Source: Fusobacteriota bacterium (lineage in GTDB: Bacteria > Fusobacteriota > Fusobacteriia > JAPLKR01). From it: a stretch of DNA of 16,932 nucleotides. Under the pieces are notes generated by a model that did not search any database, was not told the origin of the DNA, and saw nothing but the letters and a program-made list of their open reading frames with translations. Where the stretch lies: assembly GCA_026387965.1 (NCBI GenBank), contig JAPLKR010000073.1, positions 1-16,932 of the forward strand, read 5' to 3'. Position numbers and translations under genes: made by a program. Position 1 is the first letter of the stretch. Each line of letters starts with the position of its first letter. Shown here one piece after another: positions 1 to 7,732 of this stretch.

Positions 1-1
1 A

Positions 2-646
2 GCAAATTATGGCATTAGCTATGGAATTGACAAGGCCTTTTCAAAGAGTAGCAGCAGCATATCTGTTCAAAATAGCAAATTATCAAATGGGATTAGTTCC
101 CAAAATATGAATATTTTTAGTTTTAATGATAACGGGGTATATAAAAATATCATTCATAAGGGAAAATTTGAAGAAAAAGTTCTGAGCAGTGGCGAAACGG
201 CATCATATTTTTCAGTTGTAAATACGCTGCCGATAAATTCAAAATGGTCTATTGATTATATCGATACACTTCAGATAGCTTCAAAATTATATACTCAAAG
301 TATACAACCATATTTAGTAGCGGATAATTATTTAAATTATCTATTCAATACTCAAAATTATGAAAATGTATCGCTGGGTATGAGTTATAATGATGAAAAT
401 AATAGCGGTATATTTGCAGATTCAAAAATTGGATATACTCTTTTTGGAAGTAATCAACTGGGAGGCGGAGAAAATTATTTCACTACGCTGTATATAGACT
501 CTAAAGTGGGCATTAATTTGAATATTATGACAAATTGGTCGGTTAAACTCTATGCAGAGCCTATGGTTGTGCAAAATATTATTGGAATTAACTTAGTGCC
601 TAATTATTCGATGATAGTGGGATTAAATATGGGTTATCACTACTAA
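2..646 (+). CDS. C-terminal fragment of a probable outer-membrane beta-barrel or surface protein (5' end outside window)
   Basis: The reading frame is open from the first bases of the window, so the ATG at 107 is probably internal and the gene starts upstream. The visible 214 residues are rich in Ser, Asn, Tyr and Gly and contain no enzyme motif I recognise. The last third reads as alternating polar and hydrophobic strands separated by Gly/Asn turns, and the protein ends GLNMGYHY. A terminal aromatic residue on an amphipathic last strand is typical of outer-membrane barrels, including autotransporter translocators, so an exported barrel protein in a diderm is my best inference. The Ser/Asn-rich beginning could be passenger or linker. 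The family was not identified. The gene ends just before a strong bidirectional terminator and converges on pncB. Confidence 0.6.
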   Translation, partial: ANYGISYGIDKAFSKSSSSISVQNSKLSNGISSQNMNIFSFNDNGVYKNIIHKGKFEEKVLSSGETASYFSVVNTLPINSKWSIDYIDTLQIASKLYTQSIQPYLVADNYLNYLFNTQNYENVSLGMSYNDENNSGIFADSKIGYTLFGSNQLGGGENYFTTLYIDSKVGINLNIMTNWSVKLYAEPMVVQNIIGINLVPNYSMIVGLNMGYHY

Positions 647-686
647 CAAATAAAACGCACAGCAACACTGCAGTGCGTTTTATTTG
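647..686. terminator. Bidirectional intrinsic terminator between convergent genes
   Basis: A perfect 14-bp inverted repeat (647-660 with 673-686) encloses a 12-base loop. The stem has a GC-rich core next to the loop (ACGCAC/GTGCGT) and A/T-rich outer arms, so each strand reads as a hairpin running into a T-rich 3' arm. It lies between the stop codon of the barrel-like gene (ending 646) and that of pncB (714 on the minus strand), as expected for a shared terminator. Confidence 0.85.
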
Positions 687-713
687 TGTTTGAACAAATT
701 TCAAAACTAATAG

Positions 714-2210
714 TTACATTCCTTTTTCAATTTCTACAATGAGTTTCTTTTTTAGTATTTGTAAACTATTCGAAATTAATATGGGATAAGTTTGTGGAAA
801 CTCTAAACGCTTGTATGATTCTTCAAGTGTATCTAAAACCTCAAAATAATAGGATTGTGATTTTTTGATATCACTTAAGAGAGATAAATTTCGAATATTT
901 CCGTTATGCACAAAATCGATTAAAAGAGGTTTTAGAGAATAACTATTTTTTTCTAAGTTGATTTTATGTGTAATATTACTGTGAGCAGTTTTAAGAGCTA
1001 TTTTCTCGCTATTCTTAAGATTTACAAGTTCTTTATCACTCTCTTGAAGTGCAATGATATCCGCTACAGCTTTTTCATTTTGATAAATTCGATAGATGCA
1101 CTTTGCTCCAGGATTGGTCACTTTAAAAATATCGCCCGAAAGTTTGATGACAGGACTATTATCGATTTGAGAAAGTTTGTATACTCCACCAAAACAAGGA
1201 TTAGATTTACTTACAGCAATGGAGTCCCCAACACCGAAAAGATCCACTTTAGCGCCTTGTTGTTTAATTGAACGAATTAAGTTTTCATCAAGTGAACTGG
1301 TAAGAATAATTTTAGCCTTAGTCAGCCCTGCGCGGTCTAACTCATTTCGGCAAGTAATAGAGAGAGTGGCTAAATCGCCAGAATCAATACGCACCCCATA
1401 ATTTCCACGATAGTTATTGTCAATACCTTCATCTTGAAAGGCGTTAATTGCATTTTTAATCCCAATTTTTAGGGTGTCAAAGGTATCGATGAGAAGAATA
1501 AGATGTTGCCCAAGGGGTTTTCTATGCTTTAAAAAAACTTTGAAAGCATGAAATTCTGCTAGTTTTCCATTACCAAAGGATTGAACATAGGAGTGAGCCA
1601 TTGTACCGATGCTAGTAATATCAAAGAGATATTCGGTAACAAGATTAGAGTGTGATTCACATCCGCCGATATAGGCAGCTTTATTTCCATAAACGGCACT
1701 ATCAAATCCATGCGCTCGACGGCTCCCAAATGACGATACTCCGATAGGATGTGCTGCGCGAGTCACACGCGAAGCTTTTGTGGCTATAGCCATTTGATGG
1801 TTGATGATATTAAGGATTGGAGTTTCTAAAATTTTAGCCTCAATAAGCGGTGCTGTGATACGGATAATCGGTTCATTCGGATAAGCAATTTCCCCCTCAC
1901 GCATGGCACTTAAATTTCCAGTGAATTTAAGTTTTACAAGAAATTCGAGTAAATTTTTATCAGAGATTATTTTATCAAAATAGTGACGCTTCTCGTCTTC
2001 GGATGTTTCATTGAGAATTCGGATAAGATCGACAATTTCTAAAATACCCGAGACAACAGCAAAGCCACCATCCTCTGTTTTTCTAAAAAAAACATCAAAG
2101 ACGGCATTTTTATTTTCCATTTTTTCACCTAAAAAAACAGAACTCTCTGTATATTGGTATCTATCGGAGTTGATTACTCTTGCAAATTCAGTTAATAATT
2201 GGCTATTCAT
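714..2210 (-). CDS. pncB: Nicotinate phosphoribosyltransferase (NAD salvage)
   Basis: This cytoplasmic enzyme joins nicotinate to PRPP, using ATP, to give nicotinate mononucleotide, the first step of the Preiss-Handler salvage route to NAD. The 498-residue length fits the long bacterial form. The N-terminal third carries the substrate-channel segment with YPNEPIIRI. The core holds GSRRAHGFDSAVYGN, then GTMAHSYVQSF with the His expected to be phosphorylated, then the PRPP-site strand GVRIDSGDLA and FGVGDSIAVS. The ATG at 2210 is preceded by AAAGGAG at good spacing. The gene is monocistronic and leftward, read from a near-consensus promoter (2301-2329) and closed by the terminator at 647-686. 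Smaller reading frames on the opposite strand inside it look like shadows. The family assignment is secure; nicotinamide as substrate is unlikely given the motif set. Confidence 0.95.
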   Translation of the reverse strand: MNSQLLTEFARVINSDRYQYTESSVFLGEKMENKNAVFDVFFRKTEDGGFAVVSGILEIVDLIRILNETSEDEKRHYFDKIISDKNLLEFLVKLKFTGNLSAMREGEIAYPNEPIIRITAPLIEAKILETPILNIINHQMAIATKASRVTRAAHPIGVSSFGSRRAHGFDSAVYGNKAAYIGGCESHSNLVTEYLFDITSIGTMAHSYVQSFGNGKLAEFHAFKVFLKHRKPLGQHLILLIDTFDTLKIGIKNAINAFQDEGIDNNYRGNYGVRIDSGDLATLSITCRNELDRAGLTKAKIILTSSLDENLIRSIKQQGAKVDLFGVGDSIAVSKSNPCFGGVYKLSQIDNSPVIKLSGDIFKVTNPGAKCIYRIYQNEKAVADIIALQESDKELVNLKNSEKIALKTAHSNITHKINLEKNSYSLKPLLIDFVHNGNIRNLSLLSDIKKSQSYYFEVLDTLEESYKRLEFPQTYPILISNSLQILKKKLIVEIEKGM

Positions 2211-2230
2211 TTTACTCCTTTTAGTTCAGT

Positions 2231-2259
2231 TTTAAATATCTACTGAAATGTGATATAAT
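2231..2259 (+). promoter_or_regulatory. Probable promoter of purB-glmM (extended -10)
   Basis: A perfect TATAAT (2254-2259) preceded by TG at 2251-2252 forms an extended -10. The -35 hexamer 17 bases upstream is poor (TTTAAA, 2231-2236), which an extended -10 can tolerate. The start would be near 2266, about 73 bases upstream of the purB GTG. No purine riboswitch or purine-box repeat was recognised in this leader. Confidence 0.55.
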
Positions 2260-2300
2260 ATAAGCAAATATAGGATGTATAAGCTACTAAAATTTAGTAT

Positions 2301-2329
2301 AGTATAGAATGATTTAGAGGTAAAGTCAA
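2301..2329 (-). promoter_or_regulatory. Sigma-70-type promoter of pncB
   Basis: On the minus strand, TTGACT (2329-2324) is followed after exactly 17 bases by TATACT (2306-2301), each one mismatch from consensus. Transcription would start near 2294, giving a leader of about 84 bases before the pncB ATG. The -35 box overlaps the ribosome binding site region of purB on the other strand, so the two divergent transcription units share sequence. Confidence 0.75.
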
Positions 2330-2338
2330 GGAGGAATT

Positions 2339-3766
2339 GTGGATAAATACGAAAACCCCTTAGCTACACGATATGCATCGAAGGAGATGTTATATATATT
2401 TTCGGATAGCTATAAATTTAAATCATGGAGAAAGCTGTGGATTCATTTAGCAGAGTGCGAAAAAGAGCTTGGACTTTCGATTACAGATGAGCAAATTAGT
2501 GCTATGAAGGCTGTTTCGAATGATATTGATTTTGACTACGCTGCTGCTAAGGAGCGAGAACTTCGTCATGATGTGATGGCACATATTCACACGTTTGGTC
2601 ATCAAGCACCGAGTGCAATGCCTATTATCCATTTAGGTGCGACAAGTGCTTACGTTGGAGATAACACAGATGTGATTCAAATACGTGAGGGATTAAAACT
2701 TCTCAGAGGGCGCATGGTGGAAATTATTGAGCAATTTTCTGAGTTTGCGATAACGCACAAAGCGTTGCCTACCTTAGGATTTACTCATTTTCAATCAGCA
2801 CAATTGACAACGGTAGGGAAAAGAGCGACCCTTTGGCTTCAGAGTTTGGTTTCTGATTTTGAAGAGCTAGAGTATCGATTAGAGACGCTAAAGTGTCGTG
2901 GCGTTAAGGGAACAACGGGTACACAGGCGAGTTTTTTAGAGCTTTTCAATGGTGATTTTGAGAAGGTATTTAAGTTAGATGAGATGGTTACTAAGGCGAT
3001 GGGCTTTGAGAAGAGCTTTGCGGTAACAGGGCAAACGTATGATAGAAAACAGGATAGTACCGTTCTACAACTGCTCTCTAATATTTCTCAATCAGCCTAC
3101 AAGTTTGCAGGAGATATACGTCTTTTGTCTCATTTAAAGGAGATTGAAGAGCCTTTTGAGAAAAATCAAATCGGTTCAAGTGCAATGCCGTACAAGCGCA
3201 ATCCCATGAGAAGTGAGAGAATATGTGCCATAGCAAGGTTTGTGATGAGTCTAGAGGCCAATGGACCCATGACGGCTTCGTCGCAATGGTTTGAGCGTAC
3301 ATTAGATGATTCGGCCAATAAAAGACTCTCTATTCCACAGGCGTTTTTAGGTGTAGATGCTGTTTTACTCATTTGGAGCAATATTTTAAAAGGGATATTG
3401 GTCTATCCAAAGATGATTGAAGGAAACATTTCGAAAGAACTTCCCTTTATGGCGAGTGAGGTAATCATCATGGAGGGTGTAAAAAATGGTGGAGATAGAC
3501 AGGGGCTTCATGAAAAAATTCGTGAGTACGCCATGCAAGCAAGTTATCGTGTGAAAGTTGAAGGAAAATCAAATAATTTAATTGAGCGCATACTTCAAGA
3601 TGATAGCTTTAAGATAGATAAGGAAAAACTACAAGTGATATTAGAACCGAAAAATTTTGTTGGAATGGCAGAAATTCAAACAGAACGTTATATCGCTGAG
3701 TGTGTCGCGCCACTATTAAAAAAATATATAGAAAGTAAAGTAGAGGCGAGCGAGCTGACAATTTAG
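2339..3766 (+). CDS. purB: Adenylosuccinate lyase
   Basis: It catalyses two beta-eliminations in purine synthesis: SAICAR to AICAR plus fumarate, and adenylosuccinate to AMP plus fumarate. It belongs to the fumarase/aspartase superfamily and acts as a cytoplasmic homotetramer. The 475 residues match the longer clostridial/animal-like branch. Visible landmarks are RHDVMAH near residues 76-82, the general acid His in TLGFTH (about 150), and the superfamily signature loop IGSSAMPYKRNP at about 278-289 with the catalytic serine. The start is a GTG at 2339 directly after AAGGAGG; no better in-frame ATG fits the family N-terminus (DKYENPL). It is followed 13 bases later by glmM, so the two are probably co-transcribed. 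Nothing else for purine synthesis is in the window. Confidence 0.96.
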   Translation: MDKYENPLATRYASKEMLYIFSDSYKFKSWRKLWIHLAECEKELGLSITDEQISAMKAVSNDIDFDYAAAKERELRHDVMAHIHTFGHQAPSAMPIIHLGATSAYVGDNTDVIQIREGLKLLRGRMVEIIEQFSEFAITHKALPTLGFTHFQSAQLTTVGKRATLWLQSLVSDFEELEYRLETLKCRGVKGTTGTQASFLELFNGDFEKVFKLDEMVTKAMGFEKSFAVTGQTYDRKQDSTVLQLLSNISQSAYKFAGDIRLLSHLKEIEEPFEKNQIGSSAMPYKRNPMRSERICAIARFVMSLEANGPMTASSQWFERTLDDSANKRLSIPQAFLGVDAVLLIWSNILKGILVYPKMIEGNISKELPFMASEVIIMEGVKNGGDRQGLHEKIREYAMQASYRVKVEGKSNNLIERILQDDSFKIDKEKLQVILEPKNFVGMAEIQTERYIAECVAPLLKKYIESKVEASELTI

Positions 3767-3779
3767 AGAGGAGAGTGTG

Positions 3780-5135
3780 ATGGGTAAGAGAAAATATTTT
3801 GGAACAGATGGTGTAAGAGGTGAGGCCAATATTGAGTTAACACCAGTATTTGCAATGAGACTTGGGGCAGCGTTAGGCCATATTTTAAATCAAGAGAGCG
3901 AAGAACCAAAAGTTGTAATTGCAATGGATACACGAATTTCTGGAGAGATGTTAGCTGCGGCTTTAGCAAGCGGGCTGAGTTCAATGGGCGTAAGTGTTGA
4001 TATTATTGGTGTACTTCCTACACCTGGACTGGCTTTTTTAACAAAAAGATTAGAGTTTAATGCTGGGATAATGGTCTCAGCGTCACATAATCCGGCCAAA
4101 GATAATGGAATTAAAATTTTCACAAGTGATGGATTTAAATTGCAAGATACAAAAGAGCTAGAAATTGAGAATTTGATTGATAATATTGATTCCGTGTTTG
4201 ATTATAAAAAGGGTGGTGATAGAGTTGGAAAAATCAAAAACACCCAAGAGTACAAATTTTTATACTATGATTTCCTAAAATCGAGCGTTCATACTAAATT
4301 TAGAGGAAAAAAAGTTATTGTAGATGAGGCAAATGGTGCAGCAAGTGGACTTGCTTCAAAAGTATTTTCTGATTTAGGGGCAGAAGTGGTTGCTATCAAC
4401 GATGTACCCAATGGAACAAACATCAATTTGAAATGCGGGTCAACCAATATTGATGTACTTTCAAAAGTAGTTCGTGACTATGAAGCAGACATAGGTTTTG
4501 CATATGATGGCGATGCAGACAGACTCATCACAGTAGATAGAAATGGCCTCGTAGTGGATGGCGACTTAGTCATTACTCTTATGGCACAGTTTTTAAAGGA
4601 GCAAGGGAGACTAAGTGGAAATAAAGTGGTTGGAACAATCATGACCAATATGGGAATTGAAAAATATCTTGAATCTCAAGGCATTATCTTGGAAAGAACA
4701 GCAGTAGGGGATAGATATGTGCTTGAGAAAATGATTTTAGATGATCTAAATCTCGGGGGAGAGCAATCTGGCCATATCATCATGAGAGATTTAATCAATA
4801 CCGGAGACGGAATTTTAAGCAGTTTACAACTCTTTCAATTTCTAGTTACCACAGGAAAAGACCTTTCAGAACTCACTTCTCATATACAAAGATATCCACA
4901 ACAGTTAAAAAACTTAAAAGTAGATAGAGAAAAAAAGGCTACGTGGCAGAAAAATTTTAAAGTGACATCTTTTATTGAAGAGCAGAAAAAAGCCTTAGAG
5001 GGCAAAGGACGCGTTGTGATACGTGAGTCGGGAACTGAGCCACTGATACGTATCATGGTTGAAGCAGAGTCGATGGAACTGGTGAATTCAACGATTGCAA
5101 CGTGTTATGCGTTTTTAGATAAAGAGCTTAATTAA
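3780..5135 (+). CDS. glmM: Phosphoglucosamine mutase
   Basis: It interconverts glucosamine-6-phosphate and glucosamine-1-phosphate, feeding UDP-GlcNAc for peptidoglycan. The protein is 451 residues from the ATG at 3780. A GTG lies directly before it at 3777, but AGAGGAG at 3767-3773 is better spaced for 3780. The four-domain alpha-D-phosphohexomutase pattern is complete: KYFGTDGVRG at the N-terminus, the phosphoserine loop SASHNP with Ser102, the Mg loop DGDADR near residue 240, the sugar loop GEQSGH, and the C-terminal phosphate loop RESGTEPLIR. Those loops in this combination distinguish GlmM from general phosphomannomutases. It lies 13 bases after purB and probably shares its transcript. 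What follows (5136-6140) is decayed sequence and no terminator hairpin is evident directly after the stop. Confidence 0.96.
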   Translation: MGKRKYFGTDGVRGEANIELTPVFAMRLGAALGHILNQESEEPKVVIAMDTRISGEMLAAALASGLSSMGVSVDIIGVLPTPGLAFLTKRLEFNAGIMVSASHNPAKDNGIKIFTSDGFKLQDTKELEIENLIDNIDSVFDYKKGGDRVGKIKNTQEYKFLYYDFLKSSVHTKFRGKKVIVDEANGAASGLASKVFSDLGAEVVAINDVPNGTNINLKCGSTNIDVLSKVVRDYEADIGFAYDGDADRLITVDRNGLVVDGDLVITLMAQFLKEQGRLSGNKVVGTIMTNMGIEKYLESQGIILERTAVGDRYVLEKMILDDLNLGGEQSGHIIMRDLINTGDGILSSLQLFQFLVTTGKDLSELTSHIQRYPQQLKNLKVDREKKATWQKNFKVTSFIEEQKKALEGKGRVVIRESGTEPLIRIMVEAESMELVNSTIATCYAFLDKELN

Positions 5136-5312
5136 CAAAGTGTGTCGGTGGTAGTATGGGTGAGAAAAAAGAGTAAGGGTTGCCACGGAGGACTTTCGTC
5201 ACGCACGTGTAAAGATTGAATTGATATCTCCGGTAATCAGGTTTTTTTAGATTTGCATCCGTGTCAAAGTTTTACCGTGTAAATTAGTAGTGAGATTACT
5301 AGGAGGTTGACG
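5136..5312 (+). other. Degraded sequence after glmM, possible coding remnant
   Basis: No intact gene is present. One frame starting with GTG at 5142 runs 25 codons to a TGA at 5217 and then continues in the same frame to a TAA at 5280. The stretches (…GCHGGLSSRTCKD, then …SGNQVFLDLHP) look more protein-like than random AT-rich DNA. I do not recognise a family. An AGGAGG at 5301-5306 at its right end belongs to the DUF362 pseudogene. Confidence 0.35.
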
Positions 5313-6140
5313 GTGTCGAAAGTAGCGGTAGTATCATGTAGTTTGTGTAATGCATAAGAGTTAGAAAGGCAGATAACTCAAGCGCTATCGCTTCTTGGTT
5401 TTTTTACCTATTTGCAAGATAAACCAATATTGATTAAACCCAATTTTCTCTCCCAAAACTCTCCTGAAAGTGCTGTGACCACACACCCTGAATTTATTTC
5501 AGCGGTTGTGAGGGTATTGAAACGGTACTCCCTTCAACTTTACTTGGGGATAGTCCGGGGATTGGCAGTTTAGATCAAGTTCTTGAAAAGTTCAATCTAA
5601 AAGAGAGATTGATCGCTGGGCGTTACGTTAGTAGAGTTTAAAGAGAGTATACTAAGAACTGTCAATGGGGCGGTGTGCAAACACTTTTCTTTGGCTAAAA
5701 TTGTGGATGAAGTGGACTATATTATCAGTCTACCAAAACTTAAAACCCATGGAATGATCTATTATACAGGGGCGTTTAAAAATCAGTTTGGACTTGTTCC
5801 AGGACTATTGAAACCTAAACAACACTATATCTATAAAGAGAAGGAGCAGTTTGCTCATATTTCTCACAAAATATCACTGCTGAGTTCATCCCGTTTTTAA
5901 GATACCTCCCTTTAAAAAAGCTTGTTTATCGGTTGGTCAGTCTGTTTTTTTATCCCGACCTGTTTTAATATTGGATAGATGCATGGTTGCAAAGAGTGTG
6001 CGAAAGTGTGTCCAAGCCAACCCAAATCAATTCAGATGGTGGATAAAAAACCAAAATTTAGCTATAAGAATTGTATTCAAGGTTTTTGTTGTCAAGAGAT
6101 GTGTTCAGTAGGCGCATTAAAGGCAAAGAAGGGGTTATGA
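5313..6140 (+). pseudogene. Decayed DUF362 protein with C-terminal 4Fe-4S ferredoxin domain
   Basis: An AGGAGG at 5301-5306 precedes a GTG at 5313 (SKVAVVSCSLCNA), but codon 15 is TAA (5355). The DUF362 core continues past it: KPILIKPNFLS, LGDSPGIGSLDQVLEKFNL, DYIISLPKLKTHG and GAFKNQFGLVPGLLKPKQ. Reading it needs frame changes at about 5546-5549 (one base lost in a G run), about 5616 (one extra base), about 5870, 5954-5956 (one lost in a C run) and about 5985 (one lost in a G run). Near 5870 roughly 100 residues expected between the core and the ferredoxin domain are missing. The end still encodes GCKECAKVCP and CIQGFCCQEMC, typical of the DUF362-linked dicluster ferredoxin. An intact relative would be an iron-sulfur protein of unknown substrate. 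Its TGA (6138-6140) overlaps the next start codon. Confidence 0.85.
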
Positions 6141-6853
6141 TGTATCAAAAGTTTGCGAGTGTTTATGATAAATTTATGCAAGATAGAATGAATTATTATG
6201 GATGGGCATGTTTTACGGAAAATATGTTTCAAATGTACGACGTAGAGAAGAGCGATAATATTGCCGATGTGGGGTGTGGAACCGGAAGTTTTCTCAAACA
6301 TATGAAGCGATTTGGATATAAAAACATGGTAGGGGTAGATAGCTCTCCTGAAATGTTAGAAGTGTTAAATGGTAAATTTAAAGAAAGTAAAGTGGTTGAA
6401 ACACGCCTATTAGATATGAAGGAGTGGAGTGAGCCAAAAACGTACAAAGGGATTACAAGCTATTTTGATGTGGTAAATTACCTAGCAAACGAAGAGGAAG
6501 TTGAACGTTTTTTTAGAAGTGTTCATACCAATCTTGTAAAAAAAGGAGTATTTATTTTTGATCTTTTTGACCACAGTGTTTTAGAAGAGGTATTTGAAAA
6601 TAATTTGGTTCATGAGGCGCGTGAGGGGTGGAGTGTAACGTGGGAGTGCATCGAAAAGGAGAATCAATTCGATGTTATCACAACAGTAAAATTTGCCGAC
6701 GACTCAACAAATTACGTTGAAAAACATCAAAAATATCTCTATAGTGAAGAGCGCATAGAAAAGTTGTTGAAAAAAGTAGGCTTCACAGTGAGCAGGGTAT
6801 GTGAGCCAAGTATTGCAGAGAGCCGTGATTTTTTTATAGCGATAAAGGAGTAA
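6140..6853 (+). CDS. Class I SAM-dependent methyltransferase
   Basis: This 237-residue protein has the Rossmann-fold methyltransferase signature: motif I IADVGCGTGSF at residues 41-51, an acidic residue ending strand 2 (VGVDSSPEML, D67), and a conserved DVVNYL region later. The acceptor substrate cannot be read from the sequence. It resembles the generic small-molecule-type families rather than TrmK or other RNA methyltransferases. I chose ATG 6140 because AAGGGG at 6129-6134 is five bases upstream and the N-terminus MYQKFASVYDKFM is family-like. ATG 6137 is also possible, and an upstream start at 6071 would run through the ferredoxin domain of the pseudogene in another frame. The start overlaps the pseudogene's stop (TGATG), so the pair was once translationally coupled. 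The next gene follows after three bases. Confidence 0.85.
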   Translation: MYQKFASVYDKFMQDRMNYYGWACFTENMFQMYDVEKSDNIADVGCGTGSFLKHMKRFGYKNMVGVDSSPEMLEVLNGKFKESKVVETRLLDMKEWSEPKTYKGITSYFDVVNYLANEEEVERFFRSVHTNLVKKGVFIFDLFDHSVLEEVFENNLVHEAREGWSVTWECIEKENQFDVITTVKFADDSTNYVEKHQKYLYSEERIEKLLKKVGFTVSRVCEPSIAESRDFFIAIKE

Positions 6854-6856
6854 AAA

Positions 6857-7732
6857 GTGAAAGCATTATTGAATTTAGAGAGTTTGGAAAAAAGTGGGCA
6901 AGATAAAATTTCTCTCGAGGCACTCCTAGGAGGCGAAATTTTAGATAGAGAAAATTTTGAAATAGTGATAAAAAAATCCCTTGAGATGGGAAAATTTATA
7001 TCGGTTGATAAAGATGAAAAGTTAAAACCTGATATGGAAGAAGCTAATTTAATAGAGCAGTATTTTACAGAGCTCAAAGAATTAGAGACGATAGGTATCA
7101 ATGAACTCTATACCATTTTAAAAAAGCCAACGTTAACAGAGTGGGACGAAGAGGGAATTATTGCCTATTTTTTAAACATTCCAGCTCAAGTCGCACTTCA
7201 TTACTATTCGAAAAAAGCACTATTTTTAGATCTGCTGCAAGAGGGGACGATAGGTCTACTTGAAGGTATTCGCTTTTATTCAACTGTTCGAGAGTATGAA
7301 GTTGAATATGTTTTGACACTTTTTGCAGGCAAAAAGATTATAGATTATGTAACAGTTCAAAAGCTTGAAGAGGGCGGAATTGCACAGTTAGAAGTGGAAT
7401 TTAAAGAGCTTCACACTAAAAGTCGTGATGGACTACTGACAGAAGACGAGAAAGAGCGTTTTCTACAGCTACAATATATAGCTAACAGTGAAGAAGGGCT
7501 AGATGTCCCTGAGCTTTCAAAGGCGTTACTGGGACTAAACGAGGAAGAGCGTGATGTTCTCGCTGCGGTTTTAGGCCTTTTTAAAGAAAAAGAGAGTTTA
7601 GAATCCGTTGCAAAACGTAAAGGTTATAGCGTAGAACAGATTCAAAATATATTTGAGGTGGCGTTGGAGTCAATGAAACGTTATCTTATTGAAAATGGAG
7701 ATCTCAATGCAATTGAAACACTTTTTGAATAA
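6857..7732 (+). CDS. Divergent sigma-70-like protein
   Basis: The 291 residues show the sigma-70 skeleton in the right order but weakly. A region 1.2-like segment (EEANLIEQYFTELKEL, 61-76) comes first. Region 2 follows, with a good 2.1/2.2 core-binding helix (FLDLLQEGTIGLLEGIRF, 123-140). A linker comes next, and then a region 4-like helix-turn-helix (LNEEERDVLAAVLG … ESVAKRKGYSVEQIQ, about 227-264). The region 2.3 aromatic block that melts the -10 element in RpoD (usually STYATWWIRQAI) is replaced by VEYVLTLFAGKKII (149-162) with no tryptophan. It may therefore bind core polymerase yet be a poor or specialised promoter-opening factor. The GTG start at 6857 follows AAAGGAG at ideal spacing. 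Nif3 starts inside its last 26 bases. Neighbourhood with nif3 recalls the rpoD-nif3 linkage of Bacillota. Confidence 0.7.
   Translation: MKALLNLESLEKSGQDKISLEALLGGEILDRENFEIVIKKSLEMGKFISVDKDEKLKPDMEEANLIEQYFTELKELETIGINELYTILKKPTLTEWDEEGIIAYFLNIPAQVALHYYSKKALFLDLLQEGTIGLLEGIRFYSTVREYEVEYVLTLFAGKKIIDYVTVQKLEEGGIAQLEVEFKELHTKSRDGLLTEDEKERFLQLQYIANSEEGLDVPELSKALLGLNEEERDVLAAVLGLFKEKESLESVAKRKGYSVEQIQNIFEVALESMKRYLIENGDLNAIETLFE

Noticed and set aside
6071-6136. An upstream start that would lengthen the methyltransferase by 22 or 23 residues
   Set aside because: The added residues are the ferredoxin domain of the pseudogene read in another frame; a better-placed ribosome binding site serves the ATG at 6140.
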